This document shows positions 40,901-49,987 of a DNA stretch of 64,000 bases, in pieces; positions within the stretch are counted from its first letter, which is position 1, and each line of letters opens with the position of its first letter. The notes beneath the pieces were generated by a model, which searched no databases, had not been told where the DNA came from, and saw nothing but the letters and a program-made list of their open reading frames with translations. Source of the stretch: Leyella stercorea (lineage in GTDB: Bacteria; Bacteroidota; Bacteroidia; Bacteroidales; Bacteroidaceae); NCBI RefSeq assembly GCF_019052365.1, contig NZ_JAHQUY010000002.1, positions 1-64,000 on the forward strand. The letters are read 5' to 3'. A program made the translations under genes and the position numbers.

Positions 40901-41730
40901 AGCACAGTCTCGCGCTCCATGATAACCTCGTTGCGCTCGATAGACACAACCTCGCCCGTATCCTCGTCTACGAAGTCCTCGTTCCAGGTCTTCAGCACAC
41001 GTGCGGCGAGCTTGCGGCCGATGGCAGCCTTCATGTTCTTCTTGTTCACCTTCACCTCCTCAGCAAGGTCGAATATCTGGAGGATATCCTTGTCCTGCTC
41101 GAAGCCCATGGCGCGCAAAAGAGTTGTTACGGGCAACTTCTTCTTACGGTCGATGTATGCGTACATCACGTTGTTGATGTCGGTAGCGAACTCAATCCAC
41201 GAACCCTTGAACGGGATGATACGTGCCGAGTAGAGCACAGTACCGTTAGCATGCACACCCTGACCGAAGAACACGCCCGGCGAGCGGTGCAACTGCGAAA
41301 CTACTACGCGCTCTGCACCGTTGATGACGAACGTACCGTTGGATGTCATGTAAGGGATCGTGCCAAGGAAAACGTCCTGTATGAATGTGCCGAAGTCTTC
41401 GTGTTCGGGGTCCGTACAGTAGAGTTTCATCTTAGCCTTCAAAGGTACGCTATATGTAAGACCGCGCTCAAGGCACTCGTCAATTGAGTAGCGGGGCGGG
41501 TCGATATAGTAATCCAAGAACTCAAGAACGAAATTGTTACGTGTGTCGGTGATAGGGAAGTTCTCAGAGAACACCTTATACAAACCGTCATTCTTGCGTT
41601 CCTCAGGCGGAGTGTCTAACTGTAAGAAGTCCTTGAAAGACTTTAACTGCACATCGAGGAAATCCGGATATGGCAACGGATTATGGACGGTGGCAAAATT
41701 TACTCTGTTATCAACAATTTTTGAAGCCAT
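37918..41730 (-). CDS. rpoB: RNA polymerase subunit beta
   Basis: A 1270-residue subunit, usual for the phylum. The rifampicin pocket region is present ([20 protein letters not shown], then [20 protein letters not shown]), with wild-type-looking Asp, His and Ser at the positions usually mutated in resistance. The C-terminal [20 protein letters not shown] contacts rpoC. It is transcribed from the ribosomal protein operon through the attenuator at 41779-41881. Confidence 0.98.
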   Translation of the reverse strand: MASKIVDNRVNFATVHNPLPYPDFLDVQLKSFKDFLQLDTPPEERKNDGLYKVFSENFPITDTRNNFVLEFLDYYIDPPRYSIDECLERGLTYSVPLKAKMKLYCTDPEHEDFGTFIQDVFLGTIPYMTSNGTFVINGAERVVVSQLHRSPGVFFGQGVHANGTVLYSARIIPFKGSWIEFATDINNVMYAYIDRKKKLPVTTLLRAMGFEQDKDILQIFDLAEEVKVNKKNMKAAIGRKLAARVLKTWNEDFVDEDTGEVVSIERNEVIMERETVLTEENIDDILESGNASVLLHKDAEAASRYSIIFNTLAKDPSNSEKEAVLYIYRQLRNADPADDASAREVFQNIFFSDKRYDLGEVGRYRINKKLGLDIDSETRVLTKEDIIAIIRYLIQLVNSNATVDDIDHLSNRRVRTVGEQLSNQFSIGLARMSRTIRERMNVRDNEVFQPTDLINAKTISSVVSSFFGTNPLSQFMDQTNPLAEVTHKRRLSALGPGGLSRERAGFEVRDVHYTHYGRLCPIESPEGPNIGLISSLCVYATINELGFIATPYRRVKDSLVDLNNDHVVYLTAEEEEDHVIGQGNAPLREDGSFIRDNVKCRQNAEFPVVPPSDVDLMDVSPQQIASVSAGLIPFLEHDDGHRALMGCNMMRQAVPLLHNDAPIVGTGLEKQVCEDSRTMITAEGEGVIEYVDATTIRILYDRTDDEEFVSFEPALKEYRIPKFRRTNQNMTIDLRPICNKGQRVKKGDILTEGYATENGELALGRNLLVAYMPWKGYNYEDAIVLSERMIRDDVLTSVHVDEYSLDVRETKRGMEEFTSDIPNVSEEATKDLDDNGIVRIGARIEPGDILIGKISPKGESDPSPEEKLLRAIFGDKAGDVKDSSLKANPSLSGVVIDKKLFSRAVKTRESKKQDKVILAKIDEEYEAKNDDLKDILVDKLLTLTEDKVSQGVKDYSGAEIITKGTKFTATMLKNLEYDGIQSNDWTGDEHTDKLISKLIMNYIRKYKLLDAELKRKKFAITIGDELPSGILQMAKVYVAKKRKIGVGDKLAGRHGNKGIVSKITRMEDMPFLEDGRPVDLVLNPLGVPSRMNLGQIFEAILGAAGRKLGVKFATPIFDGAHLEDLSEWTDKAGLPHLCSTHLYDGETGERFDQPATVGVTYFLKLGHMVEDKMHARSIGPYSLITQQPLGGKAQFGGQRFGEMEVWAIEAFGASHVLQEILTIKSDDTVGRSKAYEAIVKGDPMPTPGIPESLNVLLHELRGLGLSIKLD

Positions 41731-41778
41731 CAGAAGTTATTATGGGTGATAAAAAATCGAAATAAGCGGAAAGACACA

Positions 41779-41881
41779 AAAAGGTTAGGACCCACCTACT
41801 TGGAAGATCCTAACCATATTTGCTAATTTTAAAATATCGGGTTAACCTTTCCTAAATACTGCTTAGCAGCGTTAAACCCGA
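41779..41881 (-). terminator. Attenuator between rplL and rpoB
   Basis: On the minus strand two hairpins follow rplL. The first (41837-41881) has arms TCGGGTTTAACG and GGTTAACCCGA. The second (41783-41815) pairs GGTTAGGATC with GGTCCTAACC and runs into TTTTT. Partial termination here would lower rpoBC transcription relative to ribosomal proteins, as known at the same place in E. coli. Confidence 0.75.
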
Positions 41882-41902
41882 CATTTGAATTGTAAGCTGT
41901 TA

Positions 41903-42280
41903 TTACTTGAGCTCTACCTTAGCACCTGACTCCTCGATAGCCTTCTTCAAGTTCTCAGCCTCTTCCTTAGAGAGACCTTCCTTGATCTTAGCAGGAGCAG
42001 CGTCTACGAGGTCCTTAGCTTCCTTCAAGCCGAGACCACAAGCTTCCTTAACTGCCTTTACAACCTGGAGCTTAGCGCCACCTACCTCAGCGAGGATAAC
42101 ATCGAAAGATGTCTTCTCCTCAGCTGCATCAGCACCACCTGCTGCAGGACCAGCAGCTACAGCTACAGCTGCAGCAGCAGGCTCAATACCATACTCGTCC
42201 TTGAGGACTGTTGCCAACTCGTTTACTTCCTTTACTGTAAGATTTACCAATTCTTCAGCAAGAGCTTTAATATCTGCCAT
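41903..42280 (-). CDS. rplL: 50S ribosomal protein L7/L12
   Basis: A 125-residue protein that forms the flexible stalk recruiting translation GTPases. The N-terminal dimer domain (about 1-32) is followed by an Ala/Gly hinge ([22 protein letters not shown]) and the C-terminal domain with [20 protein letters not shown] and [20 protein letters not shown]. It lies 54 bp after rplJ and before the rpoB attenuator. The hinge is somewhat longer than in E. coli. Confidence 0.97.
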   Translation of the reverse strand: MADIKALAEELVNLTVKEVNELATVLKDEYGIEPAAAAVAVAAGPAAGGADAAEEKTSFDVILAEVGGAKLQVVKAVKEACGLGLKEAKDLVDAAPAKIKEGLSKEEAENLKKAIEESGAKVELK

Positions 42281-42334
42281 TGTATTTAAATTTTAATTGT
42301 TTTTAATGTTAATGTTCTTTGACTTGTAGTTATA

Positions 42335-42850
42335 TTACTCAGGACGCTCGCCCAAAGTCTTAAGCACACCGTGAATAGTGTTTGCGCCTGACTGAAGAGC
42401 AGAGATAACGTTCTTTGCAGGCGACTGGAGCAGTGCAACAATGTCTGCAATAACCTCGCTCTTGCTCTTGATAGCTACGAGAGCCTCGAGCTGATCTGCG
42501 CCGAAGATTGTCTCCTCAGCATATGCACCCTTGAGTGCAGGTACGCCATCCTTAACGTATTCCTTCAGGAGCTTAGCCGGTACGTTAGCTGTGTGAGCGA
42601 ACATAACTGCTGTAGTGCCCTTGAGAGCGCCGTACAGAGGCTCGAAATCAATGTCGCTTGCCTGGAAAGCCTCGCGGAGAAGTGTGTTCTTAACGACGAT
42701 CATCTTGATCTCGTTCTTGAAGCACTTGCGGCGGAGGTTGCTTGTAGCCTCGGCGTTGAGACCTGCGAGGTCAACGATGTAGAAGTGAGGGAACTCCTTC
42801 AGCTTCGCACCGAGTTCGGCAATAATAGTATCTTTTACTTCTTTCTTCAT
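42335..42850 (-). CDS. rplJ: 50S ribosomal protein L10
   Basis: A 171-residue base of the L7/L12 stalk. The N-terminal part binds 23S rRNA (FYIVDLAGLNAEATSNLRRK, then KMIVVKNTLLREA); the C-terminal helix (about 140-171) docks L7/L12 dimers. In many bacteria L10 with L12 represses translation of its own operon through the rplJ leader; the leader here is only 18 bp after rplA, so such control would act on the upstream transcript. Confidence 0.97.
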   Translation of the reverse strand: MKKEVKDTIIAELGAKLKEFPHFYIVDLAGLNAEATSNLRRKCFKNEIKMIVVKNTLLREAFQASDIDFEPLYGALKGTTAVMFAHTANVPAKLLKEYVKDGVPALKGAYAEETIFGADQLEALVAIKSKSEVIADIVALLQSPAKNVISALQSGANTIHGVLKTLGERPE

Positions 42851-42868
42851 TTTACAAAACTTTTAGAG

Positions 42869-43558
42869 TTACTCAACTGATTTAGGATCAACCTTGATAC
42901 CCTTACTCATAGTGCTTGAAATAAAGATACTCTTGATGTATGTACCTTTAGCAGCAGCAGGCTTGAGCTTGATGATGGTAGCGATGAACTCCTTAGCATT
43001 CTGATAGATTGCCTCCGAAGAGAAGCTTACCTTACCGATTGAAGTGTGGATAATACCAGCCTTGTCAACCTTGAAATCAATCTTACCCTGCTTTACTTCC
43101 TTAACCGCCTTGGCAACGTCCATTGTTACAGTGCCGCTCTTAGGGTTAGGCATGAGTCCGCGCGGACCGAGGATACGGCCGATAGGACCAATCTTACCCA
43201 TGCATGACGGCATAGTGATAATAACGTCGACGTCTGTCCAACCACCCTTGATCTTATCGATATACTCGTCAAGACCTACGTAGTCAGCACCTGCTTCCTT
43301 AGCAGCAGCCTCCTGATCGGGAGTACAGAGAGCGAGTACGCGTGTTACCTTACCGGTACCGTTGGGAAGAGAAACCACGCCGCGAACCATCTGGTTAGCC
43401 TTACGCGGGTCTACGCCCAAGCGTACGTCGATATCGAGAGAAGCGTCAAACTTGGTTGTGGTAATTTCCTTTACCAGCTCTGAAGCCTCTTTCAATGTGT
43501 ACATCTTCCCTGCTTCAACCTTGTCAGCTACTGATTTTTGATTTTTTGTCAGTTTCAT
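42869..43558 (-). CDS. rplA: 50S ribosomal protein L1
   Basis: A 229-residue ribosomal protein of the L1 stalk that moves deacylated tRNA out of the E site. Family signatures include [40 protein letters not shown] and [18 protein letters not shown]. It starts 19 bp downstream of rplK and is followed by rplJ. L1 often autoregulates the rplKA pair by binding the mRNA; no such site was checked in detail here. Confidence 0.97.
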   Translation of the reverse strand: MKLTKNQKSVADKVEAGKMYTLKEASELVKEITTTKFDASLDIDVRLGVDPRKANQMVRGVVSLPNGTGKVTRVLALCTPDQEAAAKEAGADYVGLDEYIDKIKGGWTDVDVIITMPSCMGKIGPIGRILGPRGLMPNPKSGTVTMDVAKAVKEVKQGKIDFKVDKAGIIHTSIGKVSFSSEAIYQNAKEFIATIIKLKPAAAKGTYIKSIFISSTMSKGIKVDPKSVE

Positions 43559-43577
43559 TTCTTAAAAATTGAAGTTA

Positions 43578-44021
43578 TTAAACATTTTCAGGGAAGTCTC
43601 CCTCTACAGTGATACCCATACTTCTTGCTGTACCAGCAACGAGTCGCATAGCCGATGCAACTGTAAAGCAGTTCAAATCTTTCAGTTTGTCCTCAGCGAT
43701 TGCTTTTACCTGCTCCCAAGTTACTTTACCAACTTTCTGGCGGTTAGGCTGAGCTGAGCCACTCTTAACTTTAGCTGCCTCTTTCAGCTGTACTGCTGCA
43801 GGAGGAGTCTTAAGTTCGAAGCTGAACGATTTATCGGTGTAGTAAGTGATAACAACAGGAATTACCTTGCCTGCCTTATCCTGGGTTCTGGCGTTGAACT
43901 CTTTGCAGAATCCCATGATGTTAATACCCTTAGAACCAAGTGCAGGTCCTACTGGAGGAGAAGGATTCGCAGCGCCACCTTTAATCTGTAATTTGATTAA
44001 TCCAGCAACTTCTTTAGCCAT
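43578..44021 (-). CDS. rplK: 50S ribosomal protein L11
   Basis: A 147-residue protein of the GTPase-associated centre. It shows the Pro-rich hinge [20 protein letters not shown] and the C-terminal rRNA-binding domain ending [16 protein letters not shown]. It is the first ribosomal protein gene after nusG, with a 64-bp spacer. Nothing unusual is seen. Confidence 0.97.
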   Translation of the reverse strand: MAKEVAGLIKLQIKGGAANPSPPVGPALGSKGINIMGFCKEFNARTQDKAGKVIPVVITYYTDKSFSFELKTPPAAVQLKEAAKVKSGSAQPNRQKVGKVTWEQVKAIAEDKLKDLNCFTVASAMRLVAGTARSMGITVEGDFPENV

Positions 44022-44085
44022 TTTGTCTGTTAATATTTAAATTGATTTAATATAAAAGAATTCTAAACGCATTCGTAACCTTGCG

Positions 44086-44631
44086 TTAGCCTTCTTTTTC
44101 GACTTGCATAAAACCTAATTCCAACGGAGTTTTGCGTCCGAAGATCTTGACCATCACCTTTAGTTTGCGCTTCTCGACATTCACCTCTTCGATGATGCCG
44201 CTGAAGCCAGAGAACGGTCCGTCTGTCACCTTGACAGTCTCGTCAACTACGTACGGGATGTCGATGTTGTCTTCAATCTCCGTTTCCTCGCATGAACCGA
44301 GCATACGGTTGATTTCCGACTGCGGAACTGGTGAGGGGTTGTCCAAGCCTCCAAGAAAGCCTAAAACGTTCGGCATGAAACGCAGCGTGTGTGCTACGTC
44401 GCCTACGAGGGCAGCTTCTACGAATACATAACCGGGGAGAGAGATTTTCTCCTTGATTACTCTTTTGCCATTACGCAAAGATGCGTGTTTCTCGAGCGGC
44501 AGAACCACTTGCGAAACATGCGTCTGAAGTAATGGGTTGTGCTTGATCTCAGCGTCGATATATTCCTTTACTTTGAATTCCTTTCCGCTGGCAGCACGAA
44601 GCACGTACCATTTTTTTTCTGTCTTAGCCAT
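44086..44631 (-). CDS. nusG: Transcription elongation/antitermination factor NusG
   Basis: A 181-residue protein with an N-terminal NGN domain (KKWYVLRAASGKEFKVKEYI, with the LPGYVFVEA segment) and a C-terminal KOW domain (about 125-181: VKVTDGPFSGFSGIIEEVNV). NusG binds the polymerase clamp and links it to Rho or the ribosome. It lies 15 bp after secE in the normal secE-nusG-rplK order. Confidence 0.96.
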   Translation of the reverse strand: MAKTEKKWYVLRAASGKEFKVKEYIDAEIKHNPLLQTHVSQVVLPLEKHASLRNGKRVIKEKISLPGYVFVEAALVGDVAHTLRFMPNVLGFLGGLDNPSPVPQSEINRMLGSCEETEIEDNIDIPYVVDETVKVTDGPFSGFSGIIEEVNVEKRKLKVMVKIFGRKTPLELGFMQVEKEG

Positions 44632-44646
44632 TTTTCTTGAAAATGA

Positions 44647-44838
44647 TTAACCTGGATAAACCATGCTCATTGCCCACTTGAACAGAGAGTCCATAGCGAA
44701 CACCACAACTGCAATGACAAGGGAAGCAGATAATACAATCACTGCACTGTGGTTGAGTTCGGCATAACTTGGCCAAGTTGTTTTATGCGCAAGTTCGTCG
44801 TAACAAGTCTTGCAATAATTTACAAACTTCTTAAACAT
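44647..44838 (-). CDS. secE: Preprotein translocase subunit SecE
   Basis: This 63-residue single-span SecE is of the short form usual in Bacteroidetes. The amphipathic segment ELAHKTTWPSYAELNHSAVI with the conserved W-P precedes one membrane helix (VIVLSASLVIAVVVFAMDSL). SecE clamps SecY in the general secretion channel. It lies between tRNA-Trp and nusG. Confidence 0.94.
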   Translation of the reverse strand: MFKKFVNYCKTCYDELAHKTTWPSYAELNHSAVIVLSASLVIAVVVFAMDSLFKWAMSMVYPG

Positions 44839-44854
44839 ATTATCTTCTTTTTAG

Positions 44855-44927
44855 CACGGGAAGAGAGGCTCGAACTCCCGACACCTGGTTTTGGAGACCA
44901 GTGCTCTACCAACTGAGCTATTCCCGT
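44855..44927 (-). tRNA. tRNA-Trp (CCA)
   Basis: A 73-nt tRNA on the minus strand with acceptor ACGGGAA/TTCCCGT, D-arm TAGCTCAGTTGGTAGAGC, anticodon loop CTCCAAA (anticodon CCA) and T-arm GGGAGTTCGAGCCTCTC. It sits between tuf and secE, a common position for this tRNA. Confidence 0.95.
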
Positions 44928-45006
44928 AGGATAGTTCCCGACGCCGTAGCGATGCGGGAACTATTTTTATTTAGTGCAGCCTCTTGCGAGTCTGCGGTCC
45001 GTCGAA

Positions 45007-46197
45007 TTAGTCTTCGAGGATCTTTGTGATCTGGCCAGAACCTACTGTACGACCACCCTCGCGGATAGCGAAACGAAGGCCCTCGTTCAGAGCAACTGCG
45101 TAGATGAGCTCAACCTCGATCTCTACGTTGTCACCAGGCATTACCATCTCAACTCCCTCAGGAAGTTTGATCTCGCCTGTGCAGTCCATAGTACGGAGGT
45201 AGAACTGAGGACGATACTTGTTGCCGAACGGTGTGTGACGACCACCCTCTTCCTTCTTCAAAACGTAGATAGAAGCCTTGAAGTGCTTGTGAGGCTTGAT
45301 CTGACCCGGGTGGCAGAGTACCATACCGCGCTTGATCTCGTTCTTGTCGATACCACGGAGGAGAAGACCTACGTTATCGCCAGCTTCACCCTCGTCAAGG
45401 ATCTTACGGAACATCTCAACACCAGTTACGACACACTTCTTGTCCTCACCGAGACCAAGGAGCTCTGTCTCGTCGCCTACCTTAACGCGACCAGTCTCGA
45501 TACGACCAGTAGCAACGGTACCACGACCTGTGATTGAGAATACGTCCTCGATAGGCATCAAGAATGGTTTGTCGAGGTCACGTGGAGGCTCCTGGATCCA
45601 TGTATCAACAGCGTCCATAAGCTCCATTACCTTGTCAGCCCACTTCTCTACACCATTGAGTGCACCAAGAGCAGAACCGCGGATGATAGGAGTTTCCTCC
45701 TCATAGCCGTACTGGTCGAGGATCTCGCGAACCTCCATCTCTACGAGCTCGAGCATCTCCTCGTCCTCTACCATATCGCACTTGTTCAAGAAAACAACCA
45801 TGCGCGGTACGTTTACCTGACGAGCGAGAAGTACGTGCTCACGTGTCTGAGGCATAGGACCGTCAGTAGCAGCAACTACAAGGATAGCACCGTCCATCTG
45901 AGCAGCACCAGTTACCATGTTCTTAACGTAGTCGGCGTGACCCGGGCAGTCTACGTGAGCGTAGTGACGCTTTGCTGTTTCGTACTCGATGTGAGCTGAG
46001 TTGATGGTGATACCACGCTCTTTCTCCTCAGGAGCGTTATCGATCTGGTCGAAAGACTTAACATCCTCGCCGCCGAAGCCTCTGTCGTGAAGAGTCTTTG
46101 AGATGGCAGCAGTAAGAGTGGTCTTACCATGGTCAACGTGACCAATTGTACCAATGTTTACGTGCGGTTTGGTGCGCACAAATGTTTCTTTAGCCAT
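45007..46197 (-). CDS. tuf: Elongation factor Tu
   Basis: A 396-residue GTPase that brings aminoacyl-tRNA to the ribosome. G1 is [11 protein letters not shown]2 [10 protein letters not shown]3 DCPGHADY, G4 NKCD and G5 SALG, followed by domains 2 and 3 ([32 protein letters not shown]). It lies downstream of four tRNA genes in the order Thr-Tyr-Gly-Thr-tuf, the same order as the E. coli tufB operon. The promoter is before the first tRNA (46709-46739). Confidence 0.98.
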   Translation of the reverse strand: MAKETFVRTKPHVNIGTIGHVDHGKTTLTAAISKTLHDRGFGGEDVKSFDQIDNAPEEKERGITINSAHIEYETAKRHYAHVDCPGHADYVKNMVTGAAQMDGAILVVAATDGPMPQTREHVLLARQVNVPRMVVFLNKCDMVEDEEMLELVEMEVREILDQYGYEEETPIIRGSALGALNGVEKWADKVMELMDAVDTWIQEPPRDLDKPFLMPIEDVFSITGRGTVATGRIETGRVKVGDETELLGLGEDKKCVVTGVEMFRKILDEGEAGDNVGLLLRGIDKNEIKRGMVLCHPGQIKPHKHFKASIYVLKKEEGGRHTPFGNKYRPQFYLRTMDCTGEIKLPEGVEMVMPGDNVEIEVELIYAVALNEGLRFAIREGGRTVGSGQITKILED

Positions 46198-46266
46198 AGC
46201 TTTCTTATTTTATATATAAATTGAATGTTCGTTTTTCTTCCGATTCTTGGTTTAAAGAACAGAAAG

Positions 46267-46338
<72 letters not shown>

Positions 46339-46345
46339 AACTTGG

Positions 46346-46418
46346 AGCGGAAAACGGGGCTCAAACCCGCGACCCCCAGCTTGGAAGGCTAGTGCTCTAT
46401 CAACTGAGCTATTTCCGC
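46346..46418 (-). tRNA. tRNA-Gly (TCC)
   Basis: A 73-nt tRNA on the minus strand with acceptor GCGGAAA/TTTCCGC, anticodon loop CTTCCAA (anticodon TCC) and T-arm GCGGGTTTGAGCCCCGT. It lies 7 bp upstream of tRNA-Thr(GGT). Confidence 0.94.
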
Positions 46419-46433
46419 AAAGATAAAGTGAAG

Positions 46434-46515
46434 TGGGTGGTGATGGATTCGAACCACCGAAGGCATAGCCAGCAGATTTACAGTCTGCCCCATTTGACCA
46501 CTCTGGTAACCACCC
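46434..46515 (-). tRNA. tRNA-Tyr (GTA), second copy
   Basis: An 82-nt class II tRNA, identical to 2-83 except for one D-arm base (GTGGTCAAA here, GTGGCCAAA there). Anticodon loop CTGTAAA. It is the second tRNA of the tuf cluster. Confidence 0.95.
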
Positions 46516-46582
46516 AATCTTTATTAGTAGCGTATCGCTTGGATACTGAAGAAAAACTGCGTTCAGGTTTTCCGTTTGTTTG

Positions 46583-46656
46583 AGCCTCTTGTCGGATTCG
46601 AACCAACGACCCCGAGATTACAAATCACGTGCTCTGGCCAACTGAGCTAAAGAGGC
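46583..46656 (-). tRNA. tRNA-Thr (TGT)
   Basis: A 74-nt tRNA on the minus strand with acceptor GCCTCTT/AAGAGGC, anticodon loop TTTGTAA (anticodon TGT) and T-arm GTTGGTTCGAATCCGAC. It is the first gene of the tRNA-tuf transcript. Confidence 0.94.
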
Positions 46657-46708
46657 AGATCCTTGCAGCCGCTAAGGCTTGCGTTTAGGACGTGTTCTAA
46701 AACGGCTG

Positions 46709-46739
46709 CAAAGATACGACTTATTTTTTATTCGCCAAA
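46709..46739 (-). promoter_or_regulatory. Promoter of the tRNA-tuf operon
   Basis: TTTG (complement of 46736-46739), a 19-bp spacer, then TATCTTTG (complement of 46709-46716), about 50 bp before tRNA-Thr(TGT). It is among the best consensus matches in the window, as expected for a strongly expressed operon. Confidence 0.8.
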
Positions 46740-46756
46740 ATTTTTCGGCTTTTTTT

Positions 46757-47056
46757 TTACATCTTGCGTGTTTTTTCCTTGAATTTAGTTAGCTGCACCT
46801 TCATTGCGTCTACGCAGAGGTCGATGCCTTCCTCGAATGTGTCGCATGTTTTCTCGACGAAGAGCTTCTGTCCGGGGACGGTCACTTCGAGGCTTGTTTC
46901 CTTGTTCTGCGCGGTGGCTGGCTTCACTACTTTGAGCTGCACTTCTGCGCTGCTTATATCCTCGAATGTCTTCTCAAGCTTTGCTACTTTCTTCTCGATG
47001 AATTCCTGTAGTTTCTCGGTAGCGTCAAAGTGAATTGACTGAATCTTTACGTTCAT
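46757..47056 (-). CDS. hpf: Ribosome hibernation promoting factor (short form)
   Basis: A 99-residue protein of the HPF/RaiA family: NVKIQSIHFDATEKLQEFIE at the N-terminus, then SAEVQLKVV and ETSLEVTVPGQKLFVEKTCD, and FEEGIDLCVDAMKVQLTKFK. It binds the 30S decoding site in stationary phase. The long-form C-terminal dimerisation domain is absent. It lies between xerC and the tRNA-tuf cluster, a conserved place in Bacteroidetes. Confidence 0.92.
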   Translation of the reverse strand: MNVKIQSIHFDATEKLQEFIEKKVAKLEKTFEDISSAEVQLKVVKPATAQNKETSLEVTVPGQKLFVEKTCDTFEEGIDLCVDAMKVQLTKFKEKTRKM

Positions 47057-47115
47057 AGTGTCCTCCTTTTCTTTGTTTAAGGTCGTTTATACTATATATA
47101 TAATAAGGTATAGTG

Positions 47116-48021
47116 TCATCCTTTCGGCGTTTCGCTTCGGGGATGTGCCTCATTATATGCTTTCTTTAGTTGCTCGAACGAGGTGTGGGTGTATATTTCG
47201 GTTGTGGAGAGGCGCTCGTGTCCAAGCAGCTTCTGCACGTTTTCGATGTTGGCTCCGTTGTTGAGCATTGCGGTGGCGAAGGTATGGCGCAGCACGTGGG
47301 GCGATCGTTTCTGAAGGCCGGTCACGGTGGAGAGCTGTTGCTTCACCATCTGGCGCACTCGCTCGGGGCTTAGGCGCGTGCCGCGTGCGGAGCGGAAGAG
47401 CGCCTGGGTGCAGCGCGGCGGTGTCTCGGCGTCGCGACGTGCGGTGTAGCTGCGCAGGGCTTGGGCGAGTTCGTCGCCGAAGGGTATGGCGCGCTGTTTG
47501 TTGCCTTTGCCGTGCACGCGTATCTCGCTGCGTGCGTAGTCGACGGAGTTGTCGTCGAGCGAGGTGAGCTCGGAGAGGCGCATGCCTGTCTCGTAGAAGG
47601 TGAGCACGATGGTGTGCTCGAGTTGCGCCTGATAGGTGTCGGGCTGCTGTGTGTGGTCGAGCAGCCGGTCCATCTGTTCTTCGCGCACGAACTGCGGCAG
47701 GGGCCGGTCGGTCTTGGGGCGGTAGACGATGTGCGCCGGGTCGTGCTCTACGTATCCTCGTGCGAGGAGATAGCGGTAGTAGGTTTTCAGGGCGCTCAGA
47801 CGCCGGGCTACGGTTGTGGCGCGGTTGCCTTGGTCGAGCTGGTGCTCCATCCAGTCGCGCACGACGTCGGTGTCTACCGTGGCGAACGTGAGTTCGCTGT
47901 CGAGACTGCTGAAAAACTGCTGGAACGCTTCGAGGTCGCGGCGGTAGCTTTCCACTGTGTTCTCCGACCGGTTGCGCTCGTAGCGCAGATAGTCGAGAAA
48001 GCCGTCAATACCTTTTTGCAT
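47116..48021 (-). CDS. xerC: Tyrosine recombinase XerC-like
   Basis: A 301-residue site-specific recombinase with an N-terminal core-binding domain (about 5-90, GFLDYLRYERNRSENTVESY) and a catalytic domain carrying Arg in YETGMRLSELTSL, the HVLRHTFATAMLNNG box, the LLGHERLSTTEIYTH box and the Tyr in TEIYTH. It probably resolves chromosome dimers at dif with a XerD partner, given its conserved place between rpsU and hpf; integrases of mobile elements are less likely here. A 22-bp repeat array lies 128 bp upstream. Confidence 0.9.
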   Translation of the reverse strand: MQKGIDGFLDYLRYERNRSENTVESYRRDLEAFQQFFSSLDSELTFATVDTDVVRDWMEHQLDQGNRATTVARRLSALKTYYRYLLARGYVEHDPAHIVYRPKTDRPLPQFVREEQMDRLLDHTQQPDTYQAQLEHTIVLTFYETGMRLSELTSLDDNSVDYARSEIRVHGKGNKQRAIPFGDELAQALRSYTARRDAETPPRCTQALFRSARGTRLSPERVRQMVKQQLSTVTGLQKRSPHVLRHTFATAMLNNGANIENVQKLLGHERLSTTEIYTHTSFEQLKKAYNEAHPRSETPKG

Positions 48022-48148
48022 GTTCTTTTTTGTTTTTCGCTACGAATATACGACGAATATTTGTCATTTGCAAGTTTTCGGCTGTCTTTTTTCGTTTTTT
48101 CACGTTTTAGCGTGGTTCTGGTGCCTATTCGTCGTGTGCGGCAAGTGT

Positions 48149-48236
48149 TTTACCGCGCTACGGTAACATGATTACCGCAGCGTGGCTATGTCGTTACAGC
48201 ATTGCGGTAATGGTGTTACCGCGTGGATGTAACGCT
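48149..48236. repeat. Four 22-bp units of the RTTACC-N7-GGTAAY-N3 family (copy 2)
   Basis: The units start at 48149, 48171, 48193 and 48215: TTTACC-N7-GGTAAC, ATTACC-N7-GGCTAT, GTTACA-N7-GGTAAT and GTTACC-N7-TGTAAC, each followed by three variable bases. It lies between the rpsU terminator and the start of xerC, so it would be upstream of xerC. Confidence 0.85.
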
Positions 48237-48254
48237 GCTGCTGCCAAACACAAA

Positions 48255-48292
48255 GACGGCAATAGCTGCTCTTTAGAACTGCTATTGCCGTC
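48255..48292 (-). terminator. Probable terminator of rpsU
   Basis: The arms GACGGCAATAGC and GCTATTGCCGTC pair perfectly over 12 bp, with TTTGTGTTT following on the minus strand. The 48293-48437 stretch between it and the rpsU stop shows no gene. Confidence 0.7.
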
Positions 48293-48437
48293 GCCAGCCT
48301 GCCCGAGTCGCAGAGGATTCGGGTTGGCATGTTTATGTCTTAATGATTATTTCTGAGTGTGTACACCTCCTGGTCCATCCGACTGCGCTTGCCGTGGGGC
48401 GTGCGCGTCATATTAATTGTTAGTCGAAATGGGGAGA

Positions 48438-48629
48438 TTACTCCTCGTTAGCGCGGAGCTGCTGTACGTAGATAGCGTGCTCCATCTTGAGTCTCTTGAG
48501 TACAGAAGGCTTGTTGTACTGCTGACGAGCGCGGAGTTCCTTCACTACGCCTGTCTTCTCAAACTTTCTCTTAAACTTCTTGAGTGCTCTTTCGATGTTC
48601 TCACCGTCTTTTACCTGTACAATAATCAT
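48438..48629 (-). CDS. rpsU: 30S ribosomal protein S21
   Basis: A 63-residue basic protein: MIIVQVKDGENIERALKKFK, then a KTGVVKELRARQQYNKPSVL helix. In Bacteroidetes S21 sits with S18 near the anti-Shine-Dalgarno region of 16S rRNA, which is thought to mask it, in line with the near absence of Shine-Dalgarno sites in this window. It has its own promoter (48696-48727). Confidence 0.96.
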   Translation of the reverse strand: MIIVQVKDGENIERALKKFKRKFEKTGVVKELRARQQYNKPSVLKRLKMEHAIYVQQLRANEE

Positions 48630-48695
48630 TTTTGTTTCTTTTAATTTAAATAGTTATACATTGTTTATTTGCGGCACCGTGCCACAAAGCGGGTG

Positions 48696-48727
48696 CAAAG
48701 TTACTGATTATTTGCCGATTAGCCAAA
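48696..48727 (-). promoter_or_regulatory. Promoter of rpsU
   Basis: TTTG (complement of 48724-48727), a 20-bp spacer, then TAACTTTG (complement of 48696-48703), 67 bp before the start codon. Confidence 0.75.
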
Positions 48728-48818
48728 TTTTTCGCAATATTTCTGCATTCTGCCCTGCTTATTCGGCATCGTAATGCGCAGCCGGATGCTACGCACGCCG
48801 CTTTGCCTCCATAAACGT

Positions 48819-48861
48819 TAAAAGGCAGCGGGCGCTCCTTGCGGAGTTCCTGCTGCCTTTT
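48819..48861 (-). terminator. Terminator of rpmH
   Basis: The arms AAAAGGCAGCAGG and CCGCTGCCTTTT (minus strand) surround an inner AACTCC GCAAGGAGC stem. It lies about 60 bp after the rpmH stop. Confidence 0.75.
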
Positions 48862-48921
48862 GTCGTCACAAGTCTGCTTGCGACACGTTGCAGTCTGCTC
48901 TGCCCCGAGGGGCGCAGCCGA

Positions 48922-49077
48922 CTACTTTCCGTGGTGCTCGTCAGATACTGTCAACTTCTTGCGGCCATGTGCGCGGCGAGAAGCCAATACGCGACGACCA
49001 TTCTTTGTAGCCATACGCTCACGGAAACCATGCTTGTTTACGCGGCGACGATTGTGCGGCTGAAATGTTCTTTTCAT
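48922..49077 (-). CDS. rpmH: 50S ribosomal protein L34
   Basis: A 51-residue, very basic protein read directly from the minus strand: it starts [20 protein letters not shown], continues [20 protein letters not shown], and ends [11 protein letters not shown]. The family's TFQPxxRRRxxxHGFRxRM core is intact. L34 is a small 50S protein. Unlike in many bacteria, rnpA does not follow it; its neighbours are rpsU and the divergent efp. It has its own consensus promoter. Confidence 0.96.
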   Translation of the reverse strand: MKRTFQPHNRRRVNKHGFRERMATKNGRRVLASRRAHGRKKLTVSDEHHGK

Positions 49078-49121
49078 TGTCTTATTTTTATTTATTTGTT
49101 ATTATTCACACTTTTGGGTTG

Positions 49122-49152
49122 CAAAATTACTCATAATTTTTTAAACGACAAA
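49122..49152 (-). promoter_or_regulatory. Promoter of rpmH
   Basis: TTTG (complement of 49149-49152), a 19-bp spacer, then TAATTTTG (complement of 49122-49129), 45 bp before the start codon. Confidence 0.75.
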
Positions 49153-49338
49153 GACTTGAGCCTTTTTTAGCTGCATTTTTTAGTTTTTTCTACATTTTTA
49201 GGGCAAAATCGCCCGTGTATGGACTGAAAAGCGGTGCGACGGGGAGGTTGAGGGGCTTTTTTTGCCGGTTTTCACGATTTAGGGCGTGTCACGAATAAAA
49301 AAAACTATGAACCATGCGTTTTTGTGCGTGATTTTCAG

Positions 49339-49346
49339 TAACTTTG
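49339..49346 (+). promoter_or_regulatory. -7 element of efp
   Basis: TAACTTTG followed by CAGC, 46 bp before the efp start. No TTTG is seen at the usual spacing. The rest of the 49153-49338 gap between the divergent rpmH and efp promoters shows no gene or repeat. Confidence 0.55.
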
Positions 49347-49391
49347 CAGCGATTTTTGAGAGATAATACAATAATATAAATAAAAACAGCA

Positions 49392-49958
49392 ATGATCAAC
49401 TCACAAGACATCAAGATGGGAACTTGCATCCGCATGGACGGCAAGCTCTTTTTCGTAATCGACTTCCTTCATGTAAAACCGGGTAAGGGCAACACTTTCA
49501 TGCGCGTTAAGTTGAAGAACGTTGTCGACGGCCGCGTGTTGGAGCGTCGCTTCGACATCAGCGAGAAGCTTGAGGACGTACGCGTAGAGCGTCGTCCGTA
49601 CCAGTACCTCTACAAGGAGGGCGAGGACTATATCTTCATGAACCAGGAGACTTACGACCAGATTCCTATCGCTGGTAACCTCATCACTGGCGTTGACTTC
49701 ATGAAGGAGAGCGACATCGTCGAGGTCGTTTCTGACGCTTCTACAGATACCGTGCTCTTCGGCGAAATGCCGGTGAAGACTAACCTCCGCGTTACTCACT
49801 CTGAGCCGGGCATCAAGGGCGATACTGCTACAAACACTCTCAAGCCGGCTACTCTCGAGACTGGCGTAGAGATTCGCGTGCCTCTCTTCGTTAACGAAGG
49901 CGACCTCGTTCAGGTTGACACACGCGACGGTAGCTACCTGCAGCGCGTTAAGGAGTAA
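49392..49958 (+). CDS. efp: Elongation factor P
   Basis: A 188-residue three-domain protein that enters the E site to rescue ribosomes stalled on polyproline. The modified-residue loop is LHVKPGKGNTFM (Lys at about residue 34), so the lysine type is used rather than the arginine type. The second and third domains show RRPYQYLYKEGEDYIFMNQE and THSEPGIKGDTATNTLKPAT. Nothing unusual is seen. It is followed by a strong terminator. Confidence 0.97.
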   Translation: MINSQDIKMGTCIRMDGKLFFVIDFLHVKPGKGNTFMRVKLKNVVDGRVLERRFDISEKLEDVRVERRPYQYLYKEGEDYIFMNQETYDQIPIAGNLITGVDFMKESDIVEVVSDASTDTVLFGEMPVKTNLRVTHSEPGIKGDTATNTLKPATLETGVEIRVPLFVNEGDLVQVDTRDGSYLQRVKE

Positions 49959-49987
49959 TCCTTACCGAACAACGGAATAAGAAATAG

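Noticed and set aside
47116-48021. The tyrosine recombinase as the integrase of a mobile element
   Set aside because: It lies in the conserved rpsU-xerC-hpf-tRNA-tuf context of Bacteroidetes and no att repeats or cargo genes surround it.
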